Assembly: GCF_028583725.1 (NCBI RefSeq)
Contig: NZ_CP110680.1
Coordinates: 1,798,001-1,862,000 of the forward strand
Length of the DNA: 64,000 nt
Direction of reading: 5' to 3'
DNA from: Cellulomonas fimi
GTDB lineage: Bacteria > Actinomycetota > Actinomycetes > Actinomycetales > Cellulomonadaceae
Part shown: piece after piece, positions 54,186 through 63,896 of the stretch
How positions within the stretch are numbered: position 1 is the first letter of the stretch
How the letters are laid out: every line of letters begins with the position of its first letter
Notes under the pieces: model-generated
What the model saw: the letters and a program-made list of their open reading frames with translations, nothing else
What the model was told of the DNA's origin: nothing
The model's database searches: none
Made by a program: the position numbers and the translations under genes

Positions 54186-57100
54186 GTGACGGTCGACGGG
54201 CGGGGCGGCAGCCTCGCGGGACGGCTCACGCGCGCGGGCGTCGGCGACGTGGCGCGCGCGCAGCGGCTGCTCGAGGACGCCGCGCTGCAGGAGGTCGTGC
54301 CCGGTGCGGCGGACGTCCTCGCGGGCGAGCTGCGCGAGCTCGCCGACCCCGACCAGGCCCTGCTGACCCTCGCGAAGCTCGCCGGGGCCGTCCGCGGCGA
54401 CGCCGTGCTCGGCGGTCTCCTGCGGGACGTCGTGCTCGACGGCGGGACGCCCCGCGACCGGCTCCTCGGGGTCGCGGGCGCGTCGGTGGCGCTCGGGGAC
54501 ACGCTCGTCGCGCACCCCGAGAACCTCCGGGTGCTGGTCGACGACGAGCCCGCGCTGGGCGTGCCCGTCGGCGACGTGCGCGCCGAGCTGCTGCGCGCGG
54601 TCGGCGCGGACCCGGACGCCGCGGTGCCCGTCGCGGGCGCGTCCGGCGGCACCGACGCCCTGCGCCGCGCGTACCGGACCCGGCTGCTGCGCATCGCCGC
54701 CGCCGACGTGACCGCGACCGACCCGCTGTCGCGGCTTCCGGGCGTCGCCGCCGCGCTCGCGGACCTCGCGGCCGCCGCGCTGGAGGGTGCGCTCGCGGTG
54801 GCGCGCGCCGACCTCGACGACCACGGCGCGGGCGTGCGGCTCGCCGTCATCGGCATGGGCAAGACGGGCGGGCGCGAGCTCAACTACGTGAGCGACGTCG
54901 ACGTCATCTACGTGGCCGAGCCCGTCGAGGGCGTGGACGAGTCCGAGGCGCTCGCCACGGGCGCACGGCTGGCCGCCGGGCTCGCGCGCGTCTGCTCGGT
55001 CCCGTCGGGGGAGCCCGCGCTGTGGCCGGTCGACGCGGCGCTGCGGCCCGAGGGCAAGGACGGCCCGCTCGTGCGCACGCTCGCGAGCCACCGCACGTAC
55101 TACGAGCGGTGGGCCAAGACGTGGGAGTTCCAGGCGCTGCTCAAGGCGCGGCCGCTCGCGGGCGACGCGGCGCTGGGCCGCGAGTACGCCGCGATGGTGC
55201 AGCCGTTCGTGTGGGCCGCCGTGCAGCGGGAGAACTTCGTCGAGGACGCGCAGGCGATGCGCCGCCGCGTCGAGCAGCACGTGCCCGCGGCCGAGGCGGA
55301 CCGCCAGCTCAAGCTCGGCGTCGGCGGGCTGCGCGACGTGGAGTTCACGGTGCAGCTCCTGCAGCTCGTGCACGGCCGAGCCGACGACTCGATCCGCAGC
55401 CCCAGCACGCTCACGGCGCTCGCGGCGCTCGCCGCGGGCGGGTACGTCGGCCGCGAGCACGCGGCGCGCCTCGCGGTCTGCTACCGGTGGCTGCGGCTGG
55501 TCGAGCACCGGATCCAGATGCACCGGCTGAGCCGCACGCACCTGCTGCCGACCTCCGACCCCGACCTCCAGCGGCTCGCGCGGTCCGTGGGTCTGCGGGT
55601 CGAGGGTGCGCAGGGTCTGCTGGAGCGCTGGCGGTCGGTGCGCCGCGACGTGCGCCACCTGCACGAGGAGCTCTTCTACCGGCCGCTGCTGCCCGCGACG
55701 GCGCAGCTCTCCACGGAGGAGGCGAGCCTCGCCCCCGACGCGGCCCGTGCGCGTCTCGCGGCGATCGGGTACCGCGACCCGGCCGGCGCGCTGCGTCACA
55801 TCGGCGCGCTCACGGAGGGCGTCTCGCGGCGGGCCGCGATCCAGCGGCAGCTCCTGCCGGTCATGCTCGGCTGGTTCGCGGACGGCGCCGACCCGGACGG
55901 CGGCCTGCTCGCGTTCCGCCGGCTGTCCGACGAGCTCGGCACGACGCACTGGTACCTCAAGGCCTGCTGCGGGACTCGGGCACGGTGGCGCAGCGGCTCG
56001 CGCACGTCCTGTCGACGTCGCGGTACGTCGCGGACGCGCTGTCCCGTTCCCCGGAGTCGGTGACGTGGCTCGCCGACGACGTCGAGCTCGAGCCCCGCAC
56101 GGCCGAACGGCTCGCGGCCGAGGCGGACGCGGTCCTGACCCGCGCGCACGAACCGGTGCCCGCGGTCCTCGCCCTGCGCGGGCTGCGCCGGCGCGAGCTC
56201 GCGCGCACGGCCGCGGCCGACGTGCTCGACGTGGTCACGAGCGTGCGGGCGTCACGCAGCCTGACCCTGGCGGCCGACGTCGTGCTGTCCGGGACGCTCC
56301 GCGTCGCGGAGTGGGAGGCGCGGGTCGCGCTCGGCCTGGACGAGAACCCGACCCGGATGCTGGTCGTCGCGATGGGCCGGCTCGGCGGCGCCGAGATGGG
56401 CTACTCGTCGGACGCGGACGTGCTGTTCGTGCACGACCCGCTGCCCGGCGCGGACCCGACCGTGGCGCAGGAGTTCGCGCTGTCGGTCGCCACGCAGGTC
56501 CGGTCGCTGCTCGGCTCGGTGGGGCCCGAGCCGACGCTCGCGGTCGACGCCGACCTGCGACCCGAGGGCCGCAACGGACCGCTCGTGCGGTCGTTCGACG
56601 CCTACGCCGAGTACTACGGCCGGTGGTCGTCGCCGTGGGAGAGCCAGGCGCTGCTGCGCGCGCGGCCGGTTGCGGGCGACACGGAGCTCGGCGAGCGCTT
56701 CGTCGCGCTCATCGCGCCGCTGCGCTACCCGGCGGGAGGACTCGACGCCGCGACCGTGCGGGAGGTGCGGCGGATCAAGGCGCGCGTGGAGGCCGAGAGG
56801 CTCCCGCGCGGCGTCGACCCGGCCCGGCACCTCAAGCTCGGCCGCGGCGGGATCGCCGACGTCGAGTGGACCGCCCAGCTCCTGCAGCTGCAGCACGCGC
56901 ACGAGGTGCCGGGGCTGCGCACGACGTCGACACTGGACGCGCTCGCGGCCGCCCGGGAGGCCGGCCTGCTCACCGAGGACGACACGCGCGTGCTGGTCGA
57001 CGCGTGGGAGCTCGCGTCACGGCTGCGCGACGCGAACGTGCTGTGGACCGGTCGTGCCGAGGGCGCGCACGCCGACGTCCTGCCGCACGACCGGCGCGCG

Positions 57101-57220
57101 CTCGGCGGCGTCGCCCGCGTCGCGGGGTACCCGGCCGGCGGCGGCGCGGACCTGGAGGAGGACTACCTGCGGACCGCGCGTCGTGCGCGTGCGGTCGTCG
57201 AGCGCGTGTTCTACGGCTGA
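54186..57220 (+). pseudogene. glnE: Glutamine synthetase adenylyltransferase GlnE, frameshifted
   Basis: Bifunctional regulator of glutamine synthetase: N-terminal deadenylylase with GKTGGRELNYVSDVDVIYV and C-terminal adenylylase with GRLGGAEMGYSSDADVLFV. The first frame ends its good coding at about 55962 (THWYLKA) and then becomes Arg/Ser-rich noise to a stop at 56063; coding resumes one frame back as LLRDSGTVAQRLAHVLS to 57220. Restoring one C at 55963-55964 (GGCC to GGCCC) joins them into about 1011 residues, the family's usual length. If real, a GTG at 55985 might restart the adenylylase half. All other motifs are intact, so sequence error is quite possible. Confidence 0.85.
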
Positions 57221-58425
57221 CGGACCTCGACCCCGTCCGCGTCGGCGTCGCCGTCGGGCGGGGCGACGGGCGGCGTGACGGACGACGGCGACTCCTCGTC
57301 GACGTCGTGCCAGCCCCGCGCGCGCAGCGCCTGCGCGTCCTCCTCGAGGATCGCGCTGTCGACGAGCTCGTGCCGGCGGATGTACGTCGACGACACCGCC
57401 TGGATCGTGGCCGCGACGGGCAGCGCGAGGAACGCCCCGATGGGGCCGAACACGGCGCCGAACGCGATGACGGCGAGGAACGACACGGCGGGGTTGAGCT
57501 CGAGCGACCGGGCGGAGACCTTGGGGGAGAAGATCAGGTTCTCCACCTGCTGGTACGCGATGATGAATGCGAGCACCGCGACGCCCTTGATCGGGTCGAC
57601 GGCGAGCGCGACGGCCACGGGGAGCGCACCGCCGATGTACGTGCCGACGGTCGGCACGAACTGCGAGACGACGCCCGTGAACGCGGCGAGCGGCAGCGAG
57701 TACGGGATGCCGAGGATCACCAGGAAGATCCAGGTGAACGCCGTGCAGAGCGCCGCGAGGACGATCCGCGAGTTGATGAAGTCGGCGACCTTCTCCTGCG
57801 AGACCTCCCACAGCCGCTGCACCTCGCGCTGGCGGTTCGGCGCGAACAGCCGCAGCACGGCGGCGCGGAACTTCGGCCCCGCGCTCGCCATGTAGTAGAC
57901 GACGAGGAGGATCGACGTGAGCGTGAACAGGCCGCCGACGATGGACGCGCCGACGCCGATGATGCCCGGTGCGAGGGACTGCCAGTTGTCGCCGACGTTG
58001 GCGATGACCTCGTCGGACTCGGGCAGCTCGACGCCGAACGACGTGTCGAGCCAGGTCTTCAGCTGCTCGTAGTAGGTCGGCAGGGACTCGACGAGCTCGA
58101 CCACCTGCGCGACGAACAGGCCGCCGAACAGCGCTGTGATGACGAGGATGACGAGGATGCCGCCGACCATCACGATGCCGGTCGCGCGGGTCCGCCGGAT
58201 CCGGTGCGCGACGAGCCAGCGGATCAGCGGCTCCATCGCGAGGGACACGAACCACGAGATCACGACGATCGTGATGACCGAACCCAGCAGCGACAGCGCG
58301 CGCCAGGTGAGCAGCCCGAGGAAGACGGCGACCCCGGCCATGAGGAGCGCGCGCGGGAGCCAGGCCGGCGGCTTGCGGGGGTCGCGGGCGACCGCGTCGT
58401 GAGCGGGGACGGGCGGTCTGGGCAT
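57211..58425 (-). CDS. AI-2E family transporter (PerM/YdiK type)
   Basis: 404 residues, about eight membrane helices: LLMAGVAVFLGLLTW, ITIVVISWFVSLAMEPL at the start, a soluble middle part (about 120-165), then FIPHQ-less C-terminal helices with FVPTVGTYIGGALPVAVAL and IAYQQVENLIFSPKV, the family core. Ends in an acidic tail. ATG 58425 has GGAGGGA before it. The stop overlaps the end of glnE by 10 bp in convergent orientation. Substrate unknown. Confidence 0.9.
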   Translation of the reverse strand: MPRPPVPAHDAVARDPRKPPAWLPRALLMAGVAVFLGLLTWRALSLLGSVITIVVISWFVSLAMEPLIRWLVAHRIRRTRATGIVMVGGILVILVITALFGGLFVAQVVELVESLPTYYEQLKTWLDTSFGVELPESDEVIANVGDNWQSLAPGIIGVGASIVGGLFTLTSILLVVYYMASAGPKFRAAVLRLFAPNRQREVQRLWEVSQEKVADFINSRIVLAALCTAFTWIFLVILGIPYSLPLAAFTGVVSQFVPTVGTYIGGALPVAVALAVDPIKGVAVLAFIIAYQQVENLIFSPKVSARSLELNPAVSFLAVIAFGAVFGPIGAFLALPVAATIQAVSSTYIRRHELVDSAILEEDAQALRARGWHDVDEESPSSVTPPVAPPDGDADADGVEVRQP

Positions 58426-58579
58426 CGGTCCCTCCAGGGACGACGAGCACGTGGCGTGCGGCCGACGATCGCGCGTGGAGCGCTCGGGGGGCACCGTACC
58501 GCGCCAGGGGTCGCGCGCTGACCTGCGACGCTGCCATGCTCAGCCTAGCGGGACGATTCGGGCATGTCGGGGAGGGGCG

Positions 58580-59974
58580 ATGGCCGGTCAGGATGCGCCG
58601 CGCGAGGTCGCGGACGGCAACGGCACGGACGAGCTGACGGCGCTCCGGGCCCGTCTCGCGGCGCTCGAGGAGGAGAACGCGCGCCTCCGGGCGGCCCCGC
58701 CGTCGTACCCGCCGGACGTCCCGGTCGCACCGGTCGCCACGCCGCGGCGGCGTCGGCCGGGACGCGTCACGGCGGCGGTCGTGCTCGTCGTGGTCGCCGC
58801 CCTGCTCGCTCCCGTGGCCGTCGTCGCCACGTGGGCACGCGGCCTCGTGACCGACACGGACCGCTACCTCGCGACGGTCGCGCCGTTGGTCGACGAGCCG
58901 CAGATCCAGCAGGCGGTCACCAACCGGGTGACGGGCGCGATCGTCGACGCGATCGACCTCGAGCAGCTCGCCGCCGACGCGACGGCGGCGGTCGCCGAGC
59001 TCGGCCTCCCGCCACGGCTCGCGACGGCGGTCGACTCGCTGCAGGGCCCGCTGGTGAACGCGGCGACGAACTTCGTGCACCAGGCCGTCGAGCGGCTCGT
59101 GACGTCCGACGCGTTCGACGCGGCGTGGACGGAGGCGAACCGCACCGCGCACGAGCAGCTGGTCGGCGTCATGCAGGGCGACCCGGACGCGATCGCGTCG
59201 ATCGACGCGCAGGGCACGCTGACGGTCGACCTCACGACGGTGATCGAGGCGGTGACGTCGGCGTTGTCCGCGCGCGGGTTCACGATCGTCGACCGGCTGC
59301 CGACCATCAACGCGAGCTTCCCGCTGGTGCAGAGCGCGGACCTGGTGCGGCTGCAGAACGCGTACGGCTGGCTCGACCTGCTGGGCACGTGGCTGCCCTG
59401 GATCGTCGTGCTGCTGCTCGCGGGCGGCGTGCTGCTGGCGCGGAACCGGTCGCGCGCGCTCGTCGTCGCGGGGCTCACGCTGGCGGGCGCGATGCTGCTG
59501 CTCGGGGTCGCGCTGACGATCGGGCGGTCGGTGTACGCGAACGCGCTGCCACCGTCGGTGCAGCGGCCCGACGCGGCCGTCGTGGTGTACGACCAGGTGG
59601 TGTCGCTGCTGCGCGTCGCGCTGCGGTCGGGGCTCGTGCTGGGCCTCGTGGTGGCCGTCGTGGCGTTCGTGTCGGGGCGCAGCGCGGCGGCCGTGGGCCT
59701 GCGCTCGTCGTGGACCCGCTCGGTCGCGTGGCTGCGGGGGGCGGGGGAGCGACGTGGCGTGACGACGGGCCCGGTCGGCGTCTGGCTCGACGAGCAGCGC
59801 ACGTTCGTCCGGGTGGTCATCGCGTCGGGTGCGGCGCTCGCGATCGCGCTGGGCATGCCGCTGACGCCGGGGTACGTCGTGGGTGTCGCCATCGCGGCGG
59901 TCGTGCTGCTCGCGCTGACCACGGTGCTGGCGCGACCGGCTGCCGCGGAGGGGCGCGCACCGGCCGAGGTGTGA
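58580..59974 (+). CDS. Large membrane protein of unknown function
   Basis: 464 residues, ATG behind GGAGGGG. N-terminal coiled coil (LTALRARLAALEEENARLRA), one helix (VTAAVVLVVVAALLAPVAVVAT), an extracytoplasmic domain of about 200 residues with TDTDRYLATVAPLVDEPQIQQ, then five helices (about 275-455). The layout is common in actinobacteria and unnamed to me. Divergent from the AI-2E gene. Confidence 0.82.
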   Translation: MAGQDAPREVADGNGTDELTALRARLAALEEENARLRAAPPSYPPDVPVAPVATPRRRRPGRVTAAVVLVVVAALLAPVAVVATWARGLVTDTDRYLATVAPLVDEPQIQQAVTNRVTGAIVDAIDLEQLAADATAAVAELGLPPRLATAVDSLQGPLVNAATNFVHQAVERLVTSDAFDAAWTEANRTAHEQLVGVMQGDPDAIASIDAQGTLTVDLTTVIEAVTSALSARGFTIVDRLPTINASFPLVQSADLVRLQNAYGWLDLLGTWLPWIVVLLLAGGVLLARNRSRALVVAGLTLAGAMLLLGVALTIGRSVYANALPPSVQRPDAAVVVYDQVVSLLRVALRSGLVLGLVVAVVAFVSGRSAAAVGLRSSWTRSVAWLRGAGERRGVTTGPVGVWLDEQRTFVRVVIASGAALAIALGMPLTPGYVVGVAIAAVVLLALTTVLARPAAAEGRAPAEV

Positions 59975-60024
59975 CGAGCGCGACGTCCGGGTCGTCCGCT
60001 GCGAGTCTTTCGTCCCATGAATCC

Positions 60025-60058
60025 GGCAAGCGCTGTCCCTAGGATGGAAGCGTTCCCA
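60025..60058 (+). promoter_or_regulatory. Pair of LacI-like half-palindromic sites
   Basis: GGCAAGCGCTGTCC (60025-60038) and TGGAAGCGTTCCCA (60045-60058), each centred on CG with partial dyad symmetry and 20 bp apart. They resemble LacI-family operators of the CebR/CelR kind, but neither is a full palindrome. Confidence 0.35.
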
Positions 60059-60076
60059 TGCACGGAAGGACCCGCC

Positions 60077-60364
60077 ATGAACCTCACCTTCCTCGCCGCC
60101 GTCGGCGCCGGTCTCACCGGCCACCCGACCGCGGGCCTCGTCGCCCTCCAGGCCGCCACCGAGGGCGAGCTGCTCACCGAGCGGTCCGCCCGCGCGTCGC
60201 GTCGCGGCCTGCGCCTGCGCCGCCGCCCGACCGTCGACACACCGGCCGCCACGACCGTCATCACGCTCGCCCCGCTGCCCACGGCCGCACGCAACCGCGC
60301 GGTGCGCGAGAACCAGACCGTCCCCGCGACCGTCGTCGCGTCCGCCGGAGCCGGCACGCGCTGA
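60077..60364 (+). CDS. Small hypothetical protein
   Basis: 95 residues from ATG 60077 behind GGAAGGA. Short hydrophobic start (LTFLAAVGAGLTGHPTAGLVALQAATEG), a basic segment (ARASRRGLRLRRRP), and a Thr/Ala/Val-rich end. No family recognised. Preceded by two LacI-like sites and followed by the oxidoreductase/GH13 pair, 98 bp away. Confidence 0.6.
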   Translation: MNLTFLAAVGAGLTGHPTAGLVALQAATEGELLTERSARASRRGLRLRRRPTVDTPAATTVITLAPLPTAARNRAVRENQTVPATVVASAGAGTR

Positions 60365-60461
60365 CGTCGGGGGGTCGCCCGCCCGGCCGGAGGGCGCGAA
60401 CCCGGTGTCCCGGCCCTGCTCGCCGCGCGGTCGGCCGCCGGAGCCGGTAGGAACGGTCACC

Positions 60462-61493
60462 ATGACCGTCGTCGGCTTCCACCACTCGCACGAGCAGATC
60501 CACCCGCGCGCGCTCCTCGAGGCCGCCCGGCACGCCCAGGACGTGGGCTTCGACGCGGGGATGTGCTCCGACCACTGGGCGCCGTGGAGCGCCACGCAGG
60601 GGCACTCCGGGTTCGCCTGGACGTGGCTCGGCGCCGCGCTCGCGACCACCGACCTCCCGTTCGGCGTCGTCAACGCGCCCGGGCAGCGGTACCACCCCGC
60701 GGTGATCGCGCAGGCGGCCGCGACGCTCGGCGCGATGTACCCGGGCCGGTTCTGGGTCGCGCTCGGGTCGGGCGAGAACGTCAACGAGCACATCACCGGC
60801 GACCGGTGGCCGTCCAAGGCCGAGCGCGACGCGCGCCTGCGCGAGTGCGTCGACGTGATCCGCGCGCTGCTCGACGGCGAGGAGGTCACGCACGACGGCC
60901 TCGTGCGCGTCGACCGGGCGCGGCTCTGGACCCTGCCCGCCGAGAAGCCGCTGCTGATCGGCCCGGCGGTCACCCCCGCGACCGCGGCCCGGCACGCCGA
61001 CTGGGCGGACGGCCTCGTCACCGTCAACCAGGACCCGGCCGTCCTGCGCGACGTCGTCGAGTCGTACCGGTCCGCCGGGGGCCGCGGCACGCTCGCGCTC
61101 CAGGTCCACGTCGCGTGGGCACCCGACGAGGACGCCGCGTTCGCGCTCGCGCGTGAGCAGTGGACCGCGAACGTCGTGGGGCCGCCCGTCGCGTGGGACC
61201 TCGACACCCCCGAGTCCTTCGACGCGCTCGTCCCGAACCTCACCGACGACCTCGTGCGCCGCTCGGTGCTCGTCGAGCACGACCCCGCGCGGTTGCGGGA
61301 CCGGATCGCCGCGCTCGTGGAGATCGGCTTCGACGCCGTCTACCTGCACCAGGTCGCGACGGACGAGACGGCCGGTCACGACAAGCACCCCGTCGCCGAG
61401 CCGACCGCCACGCCCGCGGACCGGAACCTGCGCGCGTTCCTCGACATGGCGGGCGAGCACCTCGTCCCGCAGCTGCGGGAGGTGACGGCATGA
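60462..61493 (+). CDS. TIGR03885-type LLM-class flavin oxidoreductase
   Basis: 343 residues. VGFHHSHEQIHPRALLEAA, CSDHWAPWSATQGHSGFAWTW, GVVNAPGQRYHPA and GRFWVALGSGENVNEHITG match the TIGR03885 group of luciferase-like oxidoreductases. ATG 60462. Members are commonly found beside an alpha-amylase family gene, as here: its stop overlaps the next ATG (ATGA). What the oxidoreductase does with the sugar enzyme is unknown. Confidence 0.9.
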   Translation: MTVVGFHHSHEQIHPRALLEAARHAQDVGFDAGMCSDHWAPWSATQGHSGFAWTWLGAALATTDLPFGVVNAPGQRYHPAVIAQAAATLGAMYPGRFWVALGSGENVNEHITGDRWPSKAERDARLRECVDVIRALLDGEEVTHDGLVRVDRARLWTLPAEKPLLIGPAVTPATAARHADWADGLVTVNQDPAVLRDVVESYRSAGGRGTLALQVHVAWAPDEDAAFALAREQWTANVVGPPVAWDLDTPESFDALVPNLTDDLVRRSVLVEHDPARLRDRIAALVEIGFDAVYLHQVATDETAGHDKHPVAEPTATPADRNLRAFLDMAGEHLVPQLREVTA

Positions 61494-63202
61494 GGATCCG
61501 CGACACCGGCGACCTGTGGTGGAAGAACGCGGTCGTGTACTGCCTCGACGTCGAGACGTACATGGACTGGAACGACGACGGCGTCGGCGACCTGCCGGGG
61601 CTCGTCCAGCGCATCGACCACCTCGCCGACCTCGGCGTGACGTGCCTGTGGCTCATGCCGTTCTACCCGACGGCCGACCGCGACGACGGCTACGACATCA
61701 TCGACTTCTACGGCGTCGACCCGCGGCTCGGCGACGCCGGCGACCTGGTCGAGCTCATCCGCACCGCGCGAGACCGGGGGATCCGCGTCATCGCGGACCT
61801 CGTCGTCAACCACACGAGCGACCGGCACCCGTGGTTCCGCTCGGCACGCAGCAGCGTCGACTCGCCGTTCCGCGACTTCTACGTGTGGAGCGCGACGAAG
61901 CCGCCGGACACGTCGGACCAGGTCGTCTTCCCCGACCAGGAGACGGGCATCTGGACGCTCGACGAGAAGACGGGCGAGTACTACCGGCACCGCTTCTACC
62001 GCCACCAGCCCGACCTCAACACGGCCAACCCGCGCGTCCGCGACGCGATCGCCAAGGTCGTCGGCTACTGGGCGGAGGTCGGCCTCTCGGGGTTCCGCGT
62101 CGACGCCGTGCCGTTCTTCCTGGCCGACGCGGCCAAGGGCAAGGGCGACGAGATCGAGCGCCCGCACGACTACCTCAAGTCGCTGCGCGCGTTCCTCACC
62201 CGACGCACGGGCGACGCGATCCTCATGGGCGAGGTCAACCTGCCGTACGAGGAGCAGCGGCTGTTCTTCGGCGACGACGACGGCGACGGCACCGCCGACG
62301 GCGACGAGCTGACGCTGCAGTTCGACTTCGTCCTCATGCAGCAGCTCTACCTCGCGCTCGCACGCCGCGACGCTGGGCCGGTCGCGACGACGCTGGCGGC
62401 ACGGCCGCCGATCCCGCGCGACGCGCAGTGGGCGACGTTCGTGCGCAACCACGACGAGCTGACCCTCGACAAGCTGAGCGACGACGAGCGCGCCGAGGTG
62501 TTCGCGGCGTTCGGCCCCGACCCCGACATGCAGCTGTACGGACGCGGCCTGCGCCGGCGGCTGCCCACGATGCTCGACGGCGACCCGCGGCGCGTGCGGA
62601 TGGTCTACTCGCTGCTCTTCTCGCTGCCCGGCACGCCCGTGCTGTTCTACGGCGAGGAGATCGGCATGGGGGAGAACCTCGCCGCCGAGGGACGCATGGC
62701 GGTGCGCACGCCGATGCAGTGGACCTCCGAACGCAACGGCGGGTTCTCGCGGGCGCGCGCGTCCCGGCTCAGCGGGCCGGTCGTCGAGGGCGGGTACGGG
62801 CCCGAGCACGTGAACGTCGCGGACCAGCGCCGCGACCCCGGTTCGCTGCTCACGTTCGTGCAGACGCTCGTGCGCCGCTACCGCGAGAGCCCCGAGCTCG
62901 GCTGGGCCACCGACGTCGAGATCCTCGACCAGCCGCACGCGGCCGTCCTCGCGCACCGCAGCACGTGGCAGGACGGCTCCACGGTCGCCCTGCACAACCT
63001 CGGCGACGAGGCCGTCGAGGTCCCGCTCGACCTGCCCGACGCGGTGCCCGACGACGACGGCGGCCCTGCGGTGCGGCTCGTCGACCTGCTGCACGCGCAG
63101 GAGTGGACCTGCGACGAGCGAGGCCGGGCGACGGTCCCGCTCGACGCGTACGGGTACCGGTGGCTGCGCGTCGTGCGCGCGGACAGCCGTCGCCTGCTGT
63201 GA
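61490..63202 (+). CDS. GH13 alpha-amylase / trehalose-synthase-like enzyme
   Basis: 570 residues. TIM-barrel glycosidase: VIADLVVNHTSDRHPWF, nucleophile D205 in GFRVDAVPF, acid/base E248 in LMGEVNLPYEE, and D322 in RNHDEL. PVLFYGEEIGMGENL and RTPMQWTSERNGGFS match trehalose synthase/oligoglucosidase members. A DDDGDGTADGDE loop (about 265-275) and DWNDDGVGDL (26-35) look like Ca2+ sites. Probably acts on maltose/trehalose-type alpha-glucans inside the cell (no signal peptide). Co-translated with the oxidoreductase. Confidence 0.92.
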   Translation: MRIRDTGDLWWKNAVVYCLDVETYMDWNDDGVGDLPGLVQRIDHLADLGVTCLWLMPFYPTADRDDGYDIIDFYGVDPRLGDAGDLVELIRTARDRGIRVIADLVVNHTSDRHPWFRSARSSVDSPFRDFYVWSATKPPDTSDQVVFPDQETGIWTLDEKTGEYYRHRFYRHQPDLNTANPRVRDAIAKVVGYWAEVGLSGFRVDAVPFFLADAAKGKGDEIERPHDYLKSLRAFLTRRTGDAILMGEVNLPYEEQRLFFGDDDGDGTADGDELTLQFDFVLMQQLYLALARRDAGPVATTLAARPPIPRDAQWATFVRNHDELTLDKLSDDERAEVFAAFGPDPDMQLYGRGLRRRLPTMLDGDPRRVRMVYSLLFSLPGTPVLFYGEEIGMGENLAAEGRMAVRTPMQWTSERNGGFSRARASRLSGPVVEGGYGPEHVNVADQRRDPGSLLTFVQTLVRRYRESPELGWATDVEILDQPHAAVLAHRSTWQDGSTVALHNLGDEAVEVPLDLPDAVPDDDGGPAVRLVDLLHAQEWTCDERGRATVPLDAYGYRWLRVVRADSRRLL

Positions 63203-63215
63203 GGCGACGCGGACG

Positions 63216-63896
63216 TCAGCCCTCGACGCCCGTCGCGTCGTGCGACGCGCCCACCGGCTTCGACTCGGGCGAGCCGCGCTCGCGCAGGTAGATCGACAGC
63301 ACGACCATCGACAGCACCGCGAGGAACTCGGACTGCCAGTTCTGCAGGGTCCGGTTCCAGAAGTCCGGCAGCGTCAGGTACTCCGACCACGACACGGGGT
63401 CCAGGTGGTCGCGCAGCTGCTCCTCGGAGTACGCGACGCTGCCGGCGAGCGACTGGGCGTACCAGCTGAGCAGGAAGATCGAGCCCATGACGAGCCCGAG
63501 CGAGTGCGAGTAGACCGACAGCCGCCACCCGCGCACGCGCGCCCAGGCCGGGGAGTCCTCGGTCGCGTGCTCGGCGACGCGCTGGTCCTCGTCGCTCTCG
63601 CGGCCCACCTCCTCGGGCTTCTTCGACTCGGGCGAGCCGACCTGCACGAGCCACACGGTCGCGAGGATGTAGAGCAGGAACTGCAGGAACTCCGACTGCC
63701 AGTTCTCCGTGATGTCCACGGCGAACTGCGACGACGTGAGGTACCGCGCGACCGTGATCGGGTCGAGGCCGTCCGCGCGCTGCTCCTCGTTGTAGAGCGC
63801 GACCCCGCTGAGCGCCTGCCCGACGACCGCCGCGACGAAGATCAGCGCGAAGAACACGCTGAGCGAGCTGTCCCGCAACGTCCGGCGGGCGCTCAC
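63216..63896 (-). CDS. DUF6766-like membrane protein with internal duplication
   Basis: 226 residues, GTG 63896. Two copies of one unit: SVFFALIFVAAVVGQALSGV... NEEQRADGLDP... ENWQSEFLQFLLYILATVWLV..GSPESKKP (residues 10-95) and GLVMGSIFLLSWYAQSLAGS... SEEQLRDHLDP... QNWQSEFLAVLSMVVLSIYL..GSPESKPV (130-218). Four helices in total. Family function unknown. Its start overlaps the stop of the 29-residue peptide by 4 bp. Confidence 0.85.
   Translation of the reverse strand: MSARRTLRDSSLSVFFALIFVAAVVGQALSGVALYNEEQRADGLDPITVARYLTSSQFAVDITENWQSEFLQFLLYILATVWLVQVGSPESKKPEEVGRESDEDQRVAEHATEDSPAWARVRGWRLSVYSHSLGLVMGSIFLLSWYAQSLAGSVAYSEEQLRDHLDPVSWSEYLTLPDFWNRTLQNWQSEFLAVLSMVVLSIYLRERGSPESKPVGASHDATGVEG

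Noticed and set aside
51047..54883. Extension of nadE to 1278 residues
   Set aside because: Only the last 555 residues are NAD synthetase; the rest is antisense to glnA2 and glnE.
54186..57220. glnE as two natural separate genes
   Set aside because: The break lies within a conserved stretch and one added C restores the standard length and sequence, so a frameshift is the simpler reading.
57017..61243. A 1408-codon minus-strand open frame
   Set aside because: Stop-poor GC-rich shadow across glnE, the AI-2E gene and others; no recognisable domain in its own frame.
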